DNA of 64,000 nt, taken from Syntrophorhabdaceae bacterium PtaU1.Bin034 (GTDB lineage: Bacteria; Desulfobacterota_G; Syntrophorhabdia; Syntrophorhabdales; WCHB1-27). The stretch is from positions 1 through 64,000 of the forward strand of contig MVRP01000004.1 of assembly GCA_002067405.1 (NCBI GenBank). The letters are read 5' to 3'. Below are positions 33,967-41,934 of the stretch, piece after piece. The notes beneath the pieces are model-generated. The model saw only the letters and a program-made list of their open reading frames with translations, was not told where the DNA came from and made no database searches. Positions within the stretch are counted from its first letter, which is position 1. Each line of letters begins with the position of its first letter. Made by a program: the position numbers and the translations under genes.

Positions 33967-36007
33967 TATTCTATTGCTGTTATCAATTCTTGCAGCCCTC
34001 ATACCTTTTGAAGTTTTTGCCCAGGAGAGGTCAGGATTAAAGACAACAGGACCGGTTGATATCACTGCCCGGGTGCTCAAGTACAACAAGGAGCAGAACA
34101 TCTATACGGCAGAGGGCGATGTGGAGATGAAAGAGGGAACGCGGCGTCTGACTGCGGATTTTGTCCTCTTCAATGATACGACCAAGGATGCCTTTGCGGA
34201 AGGGAACGTTGTCTTTCAGGATCAGGAGGATGTTGTCCATGCGGAAAAGATGTCGCTTAACCTGATAACCAAGAGGGGCACGATAGAAAAAGGGAAGATC
34301 TACGTCAAAAAAGGTAATTTTTTCATGACGGGAGAAGAAATTAAGAAGACCGGGGAATCGAGCTACCTGATACATCAGGGGGAGTTCACTACCTGCGGCT
34401 GGGAAAATCCGGCGTGGACGTTCAAGGCAAAGGATGTCGAGATGAACATCGGCGGCTACGCGACAGCGCGTCACGCAACCTTCAGCATCCTCGGCCGCAA
34501 GGTCGGCTACCTGCCGTGGGGCATATTTCCGGTCAAGACGGAGAGGCAATCGGGTCTTCTTCTTCCCGAATTCGCTCTGTCGAGCAGAGACGGCACGATC
34601 TTGAGGACCGCTTATTTCTGGGCTATATCGAAGGATACAGATGCCACGTTCTATCTCGACTGGATTCAAGACCGCGGTGTGAAGCCCGGCGTGGAATACC
34701 GATACTACCTGACGGAGAACCTGAAAGGCGCGTGGTATGGCTCTATTATCGATGACGCTAAATATGAGCACACCCGCTACCAGATCAAGGGGCAACACGC
34801 CCAGATGTTCAAGGACATCAACTTCAAGGCCGATATAAACCATGTTTCGGATATTGACTACATGAGAGACCTGGGACGAACAACCGTTGAAAGGAGCGAG
34901 AACTCCCTGAGATCGGTCGCCTTTGCCGAAAAGCCCTTTAACAGGTCTCTTCTGACAGTGGAGACAGCCTACTTTGAGGACCTCACACAAAAGAACTCGG
35001 ATACGACATTCAGGTACCTTCCTTTCGCATCCTACTTTACGGAATACGTACCGATCTTGAAGAACAAGCTCTATACCGATATATCGACCCAGTTGCAGAA
35101 CTTTTCCAGGGACAAGGGCGACAAGTACACCAGGCTCATTGTCTCGCCCAGGATCAGAATGCCATACAGTATCAACGGACTGAATTTTCTGGGAACCGGA
35201 GGCATTACGGAAAAGGCTTACTACACAGACCCTTCTTCTCCTGACAGCAATAGCACCAAGCACCAGGAGACTTTCAATTTCCAGGGCGATATGAACGCGC
35301 AGTTTGCCAAAGACACTTCAACGGATTTCCTGAACCTCGGCTCGGTACAAAGTGTCATTATGCCCAGGCTTCAATACAACTATATAAAGAACAACTCATC
35401 TTTTTCGGGCATCCCTTCCATAGACCCGTTGGATCGTGTTGCGAATACCAATGCAATAACTTATAGCTTCAACCATTACCTGAACGGCATCAAGGATGGA
35501 AATGTGAGAGAAATTTCCCTCCTGGAGATACAGCAGACTTACGGACTTACCGATAAGCTTGAGGGGGACCCCCTCCTCTATGAGGGTTCAGGGAACCGCC
35601 TGTCGGATATAAAGACAAGGCTCACCCTCTATCCCACTTCGAACCTTTGGTACGTCCACGAGGACGTGATCAGTGTTTACGGCGAGGGCTGGAAAACTAC
35701 GAGAAACAGCTTGTTCCTTGCCGGCCCGCCCCTTTACGAGGTTCTCGTCAGCCACACGTACACAAAGGACACCATCAATGAGGTGTTCCTGAACACGGCA
35801 GGCACCTGGAGGAAGTTCAGGGCCAACTACCAGATTACCTATTCGTTCAAAGACAGCACCTGGATCAACACCCTTGCCTCCCTCACCTACCAGCCGAACT
35901 GCTGGGGTGTCACTCTCACCATGGTCAAGACAAGGAACCCCGACGACATGGCCTTTCATATATCTTATAATTTAACGGGCATTACACAGAAGATCGGAGG
36001 TTATTGA
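33950..36007 (+). CDS. lptD: LPS-assembly protein LptD
   Basis: Outer-membrane beta-barrel that inserts lipopolysaccharide into the outer leaflet. 685 aa from a TTG start at 33950, which has GGAGAGGCG about 10 nt upstream and gives a clean signal peptide (LSILLLLSILAALIPFEVFA). Next is an OstA/LptA-like jellyroll domain (about 30-180: DITARVLKYNKEQNIYTAEGDVEM). The rest is a barrel rich in alternating aromatic strands (about 190-685). The start lies within the last codons of folC (17-nt overlap). Two cysteines that could pair (TTCGW, NCWG) are visible. It shows LPS is made, and heads the dTDP-sugar and LpxH-like genes. Confidence 0.92.
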   Translation: MKNRLSILLLLSILAALIPFEVFAQERSGLKTTGPVDITARVLKYNKEQNIYTAEGDVEMKEGTRRLTADFVLFNDTTKDAFAEGNVVFQDQEDVVHAEKMSLNLITKRGTIEKGKIYVKKGNFFMTGEEIKKTGESSYLIHQGEFTTCGWENPAWTFKAKDVEMNIGGYATARHATFSILGRKVGYLPWGIFPVKTERQSGLLLPEFALSSRDGTILRTAYFWAISKDTDATFYLDWIQDRGVKPGVEYRYYLTENLKGAWYGSIIDDAKYEHTRYQIKGQHAQMFKDINFKADINHVSDIDYMRDLGRTTVERSENSLRSVAFAEKPFNRSLLTVETAYFEDLTQKNSDTTFRYLPFASYFTEYVPILKNKLYTDISTQLQNFSRDKGDKYTRLIVSPRIRMPYSINGLNFLGTGGITEKAYYTDPSSPDSNSTKHQETFNFQGDMNAQFAKDTSTDFLNLGSVQSVIMPRLQYNYIKNNSSFSGIPSIDPLDRVANTNAITYSFNHYLNGIKDGNVREISLLEIQQTYGLTDKLEGDPLLYEGSGNRLSDIKTRLTLYPTSNLWYVHEDVISVYGEGWKTTRNSLFLAGPPLYEVLVSHTYTKDTINEVFLNTAGTWRKFRANYQITYSFKDSTWINTLASLTYQPNCWGVTLTMVKTRNPDDMAFHISYNLTGITQKIGGY

Positions 36008-36735
36008 TGAAAGGAGTCATACTCGCAGGCGGATTGGGAACAAGGCTCTATCCGCTCACCAAGATCACGAACAAGCACCTGCTCCCCGTCTACGACCGTC
36101 CAATGATATACTACCCGCTGCAAACACTCATCAATGCGGGAATAACGGACATCATGATCGTCACGGGAGGAAACAACGCCGGCGACTTTCTGAAGTTGTT
36201 GGGCAACGGAAAAGAATTCGGCCTGAAGCATATGAACTACACGTACCAGGAGGGAGAAGGCGGCATCGCGGAAGCGCTCTCTCTCGCAGAGTACTTCGCG
36301 GATAACGATTCCATCTGCGTAGTCCTCGGCGACAACCTCATCGAAAGGAATATTGTCCAGGCGGTAAGGGACTTCGAAGAACAAAAGGTGGGAGCTAAGA
36401 TCCTCCTGAAAGAGGTACCTGACCCCGAGCGGTTCGGGGTAGCCAACATAGAGGGCGGGCGCCTCACCGATATAGAAGAGAAACCCAAAAAACCGAGAAG
36501 CAACCTTGCCGTCATAGGCATTTACATGTACGACAACCGGGTATTCGATATAGTCAAGACCCTGAAACCTTCAGACCGCGGGGAGCTCGAGATCACCGAT
36601 GTAAACAATGCGTATGTCAAGGCCGGTCAAATGACCTGGGGCATGCTCGACGGATGGTGGACGGATGCAGGCACCTTCGAATCGCTCGTGCGGGCCACCA
36701 TTCTCGTATCCCAGACAGGGGCGAACAACACATGA
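36007..36735 (+). CDS. Glucose-1-phosphate thymidylyltransferase (short form)
   Basis: Makes dTDP-glucose (or a related NDP-sugar) from sugar-1-phosphate; first step of the rhamnose pathway in this cassette. 242 aa, shorter than the typical 290-aa RmlA. The signature GVILAGGLGTRLYPLTKITNKHLLPVYDRPMIYYP is at the N-terminus (positions 3-37), with VVLGDNL, EVPDPERFGVA, IEEKP and GWWTDAGTFESL. The missing C-terminal tail carries the allosteric site in long RmlA, so feedback control may differ. ATG overlaps the lptD stop by one base. Confidence 0.9.
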   Translation: MKGVILAGGLGTRLYPLTKITNKHLLPVYDRPMIYYPLQTLINAGITDIMIVTGGNNAGDFLKLLGNGKEFGLKHMNYTYQEGEGGIAEALSLAEYFADNDSICVVLGDNLIERNIVQAVRDFEEQKVGAKILLKEVPDPERFGVANIEGGRLTDIEEKPKKPRSNLAVIGIYMYDNRVFDIVKTLKPSDRGELEITDVNNAYVKAGQMTWGMLDGWWTDAGTFESLVRATILVSQTGANNT

Positions 36736-36747
36736 TACCGAATGCCT

Positions 36748-36811
36748 TTTCCTCTTTTTTTGGGGAAAGGAGATTCCACAAACCGGGGGCACCTGCCGTG
36801 CGGGTCGCCCG
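36748..36811 (+). other. two hairpins between thymidylyltransferase and epimerase genes
   Basis: CCTTTTCC followed by a T-rich loop and GGGAAAGG can pair, and a second stem GGGCACCTGC/GCGGGTCGCCC (about 36787-36811, with a small internal mismatch) follows. The spacer is otherwise unusual in this tightly packed operon. Could tune the ratio of the flanking proteins; no run of T after the second stem. Confidence 0.4.
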
Positions 36812-36831
36812 ATAATCGCAAGGAGTATCGG

Positions 36832-37287
36832 ATGATAGAAGGCGTGAAAGTGAAGAAACTCAAACTCATCCCCGACGAGCGGGGCAGGCTCATGGAGATG
36901 CTCAGGTCGGATGAAGATATCTTTGTCAAATTCGGCCAGGTTTACATGACCACCACCTATCCTCAGGTAGTCAAAGCCTGGCACTATCATAAGAAGCAGG
37001 ACGACTTCATTGTCTGCGTGAAGGGCATGCTGAAGCTCGTGCTCTATGACAACAGGGATGGTTCCTCAACAAAGGGAGACATTGATGAATTCTTTATCGG
37101 TGATCACAACCCTTCCCTCGTCAAAGTGCCGAGGATGGTGTATCACGGATGGAAGTGCATATCCCCTGACGAGGCGATCGTCATCAATGTGCCAACGGAG
37201 CCTTACAATGCCTCCGAGCCGGATGAATACCGGGTAGATCCTCATAACAACAACATACCTTACAGATGGGTGAGAAAAGATGGATAG
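36832..37287 (+). CDS. dTDP-4-dehydrorhamnose 3,5-epimerase family protein (short)
   Basis: Cupin-fold sugar epimerase; in this cassette expected to convert dTDP-4-keto-6-deoxyglucose to the L-lyxo form. 151 aa, shorter than the usual 180-aa RfbC. Visible parts: IPDERGRLMEMLRSDE, KAWHYHKKQDDFIVCVKGMLKLVLYD with the active-site-like His, and VPRMVYHGWKC. The classical RGLHYQ motif appears as KAWHYH. ATG at 36832 has AAGGAG 7 nt upstream. A 3,4-ketoisomerase or other cupin epimerase is possible. Confidence 0.82.
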   Translation: MIEGVKVKKLKLIPDERGRLMEMLRSDEDIFVKFGQVYMTTTYPQVVKAWHYHKKQDDFIVCVKGMLKLVLYDNRDGSSTKGDIDEFFIGDHNPSLVKVPRMVYHGWKCISPDEAIVINVPTEPYNASEPDEYRVDPHNNNIPYRWVRKDG

Positions 37288-38290
37288 CCAGCACATTCTC
37301 GTGACGGGTGGATGTGGCTTCATAGGAAGCAACTTCGTACGCTACACGCTGTCATCCTCCCCTCATCGCATTACCAACATTGATAAATTGACCTACGCAG
37401 GGAATCTCGAAAACCTTAAAGGTCTCGAAAACGAGCCGAGATACAGATTCTTCAGAGGGGACATCGCACGGAAACCGGATATTGAGAAGGTATTCGACGG
37501 CGTAGACGCAGTCATCAATTTCGCCGCAGAGTCCCATGTGGACAGAAGCATCATCGATCCCGATGCCTTTGTCAACACCAACATCTACGGTACCTATACG
37601 TTATTGGAGCAGGCGCGAAAAACGGGTATCAAGAGGTTTCTCCAGGTATCCACCGACGAGGTGTACGGCTCACTCGGCTCGACCGGGAAGTTCCGCGAGG
37701 AGACCCCGCTTGCCCCCAACAGTCCCTATTCCGCATCCAAGGCCTCTGCCGACATGATCGCAATGGCATATTACAAGACCTTCGGGCTGCCCGTCGTCAT
37801 CACCCGGTGCTCCAACAACTACGGTCCCTACCAGTTTCCGGAAAAGCTGATCCCCTTACTCATCAGCAATGCCCTCGAAGGAAGAGACCTTCCCATCTAT
37901 GGTGACGGGCTGAACGTGCGCGACTGGATCCACGTGAATGACCATTGTGCCGCCCTCGCCCTCGCACTCGAGAAGGGAAAGCCGGGAAGCATCTACAACG
38001 TGGGTGCGGAAAACGAGAGAAATAATCTGGAGATTGTCGAGTTGATCCTGCAGATCCTGGACAAGCCCAAGTCCCTGATCAAGTACGTGAAGGACAGACC
38101 AGGCCATGACAGGAGATATGCCATAGACAATACGAAGATAAGGAACGAGCTTGGATTCCGGGTAAGCGTGCCCTTCAAAACAGGCATGGAAGAGACGGTC
38201 AGGTGGTACGTGGAGAACCGTTCCTGGTGGGAGAGGATCAAGACAGGGGAGTATCTGGACTACTACGAGAAGTGGTACGGGGGAAGGTAA
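37280..38290 (+). CDS. rfbB: dTDP-glucose 4,6-dehydratase
   Basis: Converts dTDP-glucose to dTDP-4-keto-6-deoxyglucose; NAD-dependent extended SDR. 336 aa. GGCGFIGSNFVRY at residues 10-22 is the NAD site; NFAAESHVDRSI, VSTDEVYGSLG (catalytic Thr-Asp-Glu), and YSASKASADM (Tyr-X3-Lys) all fit the family. CSNNYGPYQFPEKLIPL and the RDWIHVNDHC region are intact. Overlaps the preceding gene by 8 nt. Confidence 0.96.
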   Translation: MDSQHILVTGGCGFIGSNFVRYTLSSSPHRITNIDKLTYAGNLENLKGLENEPRYRFFRGDIARKPDIEKVFDGVDAVINFAAESHVDRSIIDPDAFVNTNIYGTYTLLEQARKTGIKRFLQVSTDEVYGSLGSTGKFREETPLAPNSPYSASKASADMIAMAYYKTFGLPVVITRCSNNYGPYQFPEKLIPLLISNALEGRDLPIYGDGLNVRDWIHVNDHCAALALALEKGKPGSIYNVGAENERNNLEIVELILQILDKPKSLIKYVKDRPGHDRRYAIDNTKIRNELGFRVSVPFKTGMEETVRWYVENRSWWERIKTGEYLDYYEKWYGGR

Positions 38291-38293
38291 AAG

Positions 38294-39166
38294 ATGCGGT
38301 TATTGGTAACCGGCAGCGACGGACTGGTGGGCACGAACATCCTTCCCATCCTCGAAAAGGAGTTCGAGGTCGTACCCTTTGTGGAATCCCGGTGGGACAT
38401 TACCGACAGGGGTCAGGGTGAAGCGGTGATCGAACAGGTCGCGCCCGACGCCCTCATTAATCTCGCCGCTATTACCGATGTAGACGGATGCGAGGACAAG
38501 AAAGAGCTCGCTTTTCGGGTAAACGCAGAAGCACCGGGTATACTGGCCGAAATCTGTGCGCGAAGAAACATTGCCATGCTTCACTTCAGTACCGATTATG
38601 TGTTCGATGGGCTCAAAGGATCGCCTTATACCGAGGATGACGCGACGAATCCTCTCTCGATCTACGGAAGATCAAAGAGGGCCGGCGAAGAAAAAGTAAT
38701 TGCGGCCCACCCCGCTGCCGTCATCATAAGAACAGAATGGATTTATGGAGACGGAGGGGAAAGCTTTATCACTAAAGTGGTGAGGGCTGCCAGGGAAAGG
38801 GGAACGGTGGAGGTTGTCGATGATCAGTCAGGCGCTCCAACGTACGCCAAGGATTTAGCCCGTCCGGTTGCCGCCCTCATAAAGAAACAGGGGAAAGGCA
38901 TATTCCACCTTACCAACGGTGGCTCCTGCACCTGGTATGAATTCGCCCGCCACGTCTTCTCTGCCCTTAATATCGACGTTACCTGCAAGCGCGTCAGCTC
39001 AGACGATCTGAAGAGAAAGGCAATGAGACCCCGGTATTCGGTGTTAGACTGCACCAGGGTCACAACCTTTACGAGTATTCGAATGAGAGGCTGGCAAGAA
39101 GCCGTTGAGGAATATCTGAGATATAATGAAAGCAATATTCTTTTCAGACGCACACCTCCTGCATAA
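38294..39166 (+). CDS. rfbD: dTDP-4-dehydrorhamnose reductase
   Basis: Last step to dTDP-L-rhamnose, NAD(P)H-dependent. 290 aa. MRLLVTGSDGLVGTNILPIL gives the nucleotide site; NLAAITDVDGCED, FSTDYVFDG (Thr-Asp), YGRSKRAGEE (Tyr-X3-Lys) and RTEWIYGDGG are typical. The C-terminal end reaches 39166, overlapping the next gene by 41 nt, so the last dozen codons are read in two frames. Gives a complete four-gene dTDP-rhamnose set for LPS O-antigen or another surface glycan. Confidence 0.93.
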   Translation: MRLLVTGSDGLVGTNILPILEKEFEVVPFVESRWDITDRGQGEAVIEQVAPDALINLAAITDVDGCEDKKELAFRVNAEAPGILAEICARRNIAMLHFSTDYVFDGLKGSPYTEDDATNPLSIYGRSKRAGEEKVIAAHPAAVIIRTEWIYGDGGESFITKVVRAARERGTVEVVDDQSGAPTYAKDLARPVAALIKKQGKGIFHLTNGGSCTWYEFARHVFSALNIDVTCKRVSSDDLKRKAMRPRYSVLDCTRVTTFTSIRMRGWQEAVEEYLRYNESNILFRRTPPA

Positions 39167-39839
39167 TAATCCTGACAGAACAAGGATAGTCAAAAGATTC
39201 ATTCAAGAGGTCTCGAAAGATGCCGACATCGTATTTATTCTCGGTGATCTTTTCGAATTCTATCATGGTTACAAGGAGTACATTTATCCTTTCTTTCGTG
39301 AGATCGTGGACGTACTGAGAGACGTTGCGGCGAGGAAGAGGGTTTATTTCATCGAGGGAAATCACGAGTTCCACATGGGGAAGTACTTTGAGTCTTACAC
39401 CGGGATAAGCTGCGTGCAGAGCCTGGCGGTTCAGCTTGACGAAAAGAAGATCTTCCTGTCTCATGGCGATGAGGTCTCTTCTCTCCTCATGCGCAAAATC
39501 CTGAAATCCCGGTTCATCTATTCAGTCATGGATTTCCTGGGACCTGATCTCACCTGGAAGGTCGCAATGGAGTGCAGGAGTTTTCTCTCAAAGAAGCACA
39601 AACCCTACAACAAAAGGGTACGCGATGCCTTCAGAAGGTACGGAAAGAGTAAGCTCGAAGAAGGCTACGACGCGGTCATTGTTGCCCATTCCCACATGCC
39701 GGATATAAGAGAATACGAGGAAGACGGAAAGAAGAAAACATACATGAACACGGGAGACATCATTGCATCGTTCAGTTACGGGAGTTATATTACAGGCAAA
39801 GGATTCACATTAAAGACGTACGATAGGAGGGTGAAATGA
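39126..39839 (+). CDS. UDP-2,3-diacylglucosamine diphosphatase-like metallophosphoesterase
   Basis: A 237-aa calcineurin-type phosphoesterase most like LpxH, which makes lipid X in lipid A synthesis. Metal-ligand blocks are in order: FSDAHL (5-10), LGDLFEFY (42-49), EGNHEFHMG (about 78-86), SHGDE (about 115) and VAHSHMP (about 191). Gene position among lptD and dTDP-rhamnose genes supports a lipid A role. ATG at 39126 lies inside rfbD. Whether it is the true LpxH or a paralogue cannot be told here. Confidence 0.82.
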   Translation: MKAIFFSDAHLLHNNPDRTRIVKRFIQEVSKDADIVFILGDLFEFYHGYKEYIYPFFREIVDVLRDVAARKRVYFIEGNHEFHMGKYFESYTGISCVQSLAVQLDEKKIFLSHGDEVSSLLMRKILKSRFIYSVMDFLGPDLTWKVAMECRSFLSKKHKPYNKRVRDAFRRYGKSKLEEGYDAVIVAHSHMPDIREYEEDGKKKTYMNTGDIIASFSYGSYITGKGFTLKTYDRRVK

Positions 39840-40165
39840 AAAGGTCTTTTGTGGTTGTTTTTTTGCTTGTGGCAGCGTGCGTGCTCTCCTCCGGCTTTGC
39901 CTACTCCGTAACGGACCAAACGATGTCTGCAACGGGAAAAGTAACTGCCGTAGACCCGGAAGGAAAGGCAATAGTCATCGATGTGGGTAAAGGCAGCGAT
40001 GCGATGACGGTCGGGACCATCGTACAGCCGGACACCAAGCTCACCGTAAAGGGCAAGAAGGTGCCTCTTTCGGACCTTAACAAGGACATCAAGGAGGGGG
40101 ATACGGTAACACTGAAATACATAAAAACCGATAACCTGTATGCGAAACAGATTATCAAAAAGTAG
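39836..40165 (+). CDS. small secreted protein
   Basis: A 109-aa exported protein of unknown function. The signal peptide is clear (RSFVVVFLLVAACVLSSGFAYS, about residues 3-24; possible lipobox-like Cys at 15 is inside the hydrophobic core). The mature 85 residues are beta-rich (SATGKVTAVDPEGKAIVID, DTVTLKYIKTD), similar in style to DUF5666-type OB-like domains. AGGAGG 6 nt before the ATG, which overlaps the previous stop (ATGA). Its 3' end overlaps the convergent engB by 11 nt. Confidence 0.75.
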   Translation: MKRSFVVVFLLVAACVLSSGFAYSVTDQTMSATGKVTAVDPEGKAIVIDVGKGSDAMTVGTIVQPDTKLTVKGKKVPLSDLNKDIKEGDTVTLKYIKTDNLYAKQIIKK

Positions 40166-40760
40166 AAATACCAAGAGACCGGGCGACATGGGAGAGAAGT
40201 TCCTTTCTTCCGTATCCGTCTTTTGACGAAAAAAGGAACACGTCTTCGCTTCCGAGCAGCCGCCGGAAAGCTTGCTTCTTTTGGAGAGACCGGCTTCTGC
40301 TTTCCTTGTCCGCCTTTGTCAGGACAAGCGAAAACGCAAGCTGGTTCTCTCTGAGCCATTCCAGGAGCATCTCATCAAGCTGATCAAAATCCCGGCGAAT
40401 GTCAAACAGCCATAATACCCGTTTTAGACATTCGTTGCGGAGCATATAGCCTTCGACCATTACCTGCCAGTTTTCATAGATGATTTTGGATACTTTCGAA
40501 TACCCAAACCCGGGGAAATCTGAAAAGACGGTGTTTTTCTTCTGTCCTTGCGACTCCCACCTTATATTGTAGAGATTTATCAGCCGGGTCGCCCCCGGAG
40601 TGCTGCTTGTCCTCGCGATCTTTCTCAAGGCCAACGAATTGATAAGAGTCGACTTGCCGACATTAGACCTCCCAATAAAGCAGACCTCGGGAAGAAGCAC
40701 ACTTTTACGCTGGCCGACCTCCGTAAGGCTCCTGAAGAAACTCGCATCGATTATACGCAT
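40155..40760 (-). CDS. engB: Ribosome biogenesis GTPase EngB (YsxC/YihA)
   Basis: Essential GTPase for late 50S assembly. 201 aa. G1 FIGRSNVGKSTLIN near residues 31-44, G2 TSSTPGATRLIN, G3 DFPGFGYSK, G4 LVLTKADK and G5 FSSKDGYG are all present. ATG at 40760 has no ribosome site; a weak promoter (TTGTGC, 18 nt, TACTAT) ends 5 nt before it, so the transcript may be leaderless. Same strand as epmA, 137 nt downstream of it. Confidence 0.93.
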   Translation of the reverse strand: MRIIDASFFRSLTEVGQRKSVLLPEVCFIGRSNVGKSTLINSLALRKIARTSSTPGATRLINLYNIRWESQGQKKNTVFSDFPGFGYSKVSKIIYENWQVMVEGYMLRNECLKRVLWLFDIRRDFDQLDEMLLEWLRENQLAFSLVLTKADKESRSRSLQKKQAFRRLLGSEDVFLFSSKDGYGRKELLSHVARSLGISTF

Positions 40761-40897
40761 GCTATATAGTAAACCATTCGATCTTAAATGCACAACCGGC
40801 AGGGATTTTACGCTAATCCGATGCGGCCATGGCCCATATTTCCTATGCTGTGAAAGAATACATCGGCATTCTGTTTTACAAATGTGTGCGCCGATAA

Positions 40898-41872
40898 TCA
40901 GATGCTGAACCGGTCGAAGAGAACGTCTCCTATGCTGTCTTTCTGAAAAAGCACCATGAGAAGGCGATCCAGGCCGATCGAGACACCCGTCACAGAACCC
41001 GATATTCGGGAGAGCGCCCGAAGAAAAGCGTCATCAACCGGGTAAACCGGCTTGCCCTGATCCTTCCGTGCTTCATTGTCCCGTTCGAGGCGCTCTCTCT
41101 GTTCGCTCGGGTCAAGCAACTCCGTGTACCCGTTCGCTATCTCCAGCCCGCGCATGTAGAGCTCGAACCGTTCCACCGTGTGGTCATCCTTCTTCTTTGC
41201 CATGGCAGTGAGAGAAGCGGGCCAGTCCGTAATGAAAAAAGGCGCCTTCCGCCGGTCTCCAATTCTTGGCTCCACCTCCTGAAGAAACAGCTTGAAGAAG
41301 CAATCTTCCCATGAGTCATCTTTCTGCAATCCCTGAAAACCCCGTCTCTCCATCTCTGCAACGAGGCGCTCCTTTGGCAGAGGCAACGGGTCCATACCCG
41401 TCAACTCGATGAAAAGCTGTCGCAGGGCATAGACGTCCCACGAACGATCACCCCATTCACCCGTGTTCTCCCCCACAGTCCCGGCGATAAAGCGAACCAG
41501 GTCCTCTGTTTCCTGCATCGCGTCCAGATACGAGCCAGGACAATACCACTCGAGCATGGTGAACTCCGTGCTGTGATGCTCCTCAAACTCCTCGATCCGA
41601 AAGACCTTGCATATCTGAAAGATCCTCTCATACCCCTGCGCAAGCATCTTCTTCATCCCCATCTCCGGAGAGGTGTGCAAGAAGTAAGGCCCCTTTTCTC
41701 CGATAAAGACCCTTAACGGCTCGATATAGGGATCGGGAGAGGCAGTCTTCATGAGATAAGGCGTTTCGACTTCGAGATAGCCTCGCCCATAGAAGAAGTT
41801 CCTGACGGACGCAAGCATAAGGTGCCTTGCCCGCACCATGTCCATGGCTGTTTTCTCATTAACCGGATTCAT
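40898..41872 (-). CDS. epmA: Elongation factor P-lysine ligase (GenX/PoxA type)
   Basis: Class II lysyl-tRNA synthetase catalytic core without the anticodon-binding domain; attaches (beta-)lysine to EF-P in the EpmABC route. 324 aa, the usual size. Motifs: RNFFYGRGYLEVETPYL (motif 1 area), FRIEEFEEHHSTEFTMLEWY (motif 2) and the motif 3 GVSIGLDRLLMVLF near the end. EpmB and EF-P are not in the window. A short lysyl-tRNA synthetase role is unlikely without the N-terminal OB domain. Confidence 0.9.
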   Translation of the reverse strand: MNPVNEKTAMDMVRARHLMLASVRNFFYGRGYLEVETPYLMKTASPDPYIEPLRVFIGEKGPYFLHTSPEMGMKKMLAQGYERIFQICKVFRIEEFEEHHSTEFTMLEWYCPGSYLDAMQETEDLVRFIAGTVGENTGEWGDRSWDVYALRQLFIELTGMDPLPLPKERLVAEMERRGFQGLQKDDSWEDCFFKLFLQEVEPRIGDRRKAPFFITDWPASLTAMAKKKDDHTVERFELYMRGLEIANGYTELLDPSEQRERLERDNEARKDQGKPVYPVDDAFLRALSRISGSVTGVSIGLDRLLMVLFQKDSIGDVLFDRFSI

Positions 41873-41934
41873 AAAGTATGCATATCATGTTACAGGAGAG
41901 ATGAGAACAGGCCGGAAAGAGTCAAATCGCCCTT

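Noticed and set aside
34037..35263. 408-codon minus-strand open frame
   Set aside because: Antisense to lptD; Arg-, Leu- and Val-rich without motif.
40898..41872. Lysyl-tRNA synthetase
   Set aside because: The anticodon-binding OB domain is absent and the length (324 aa) matches the EF-P ligase EpmA.
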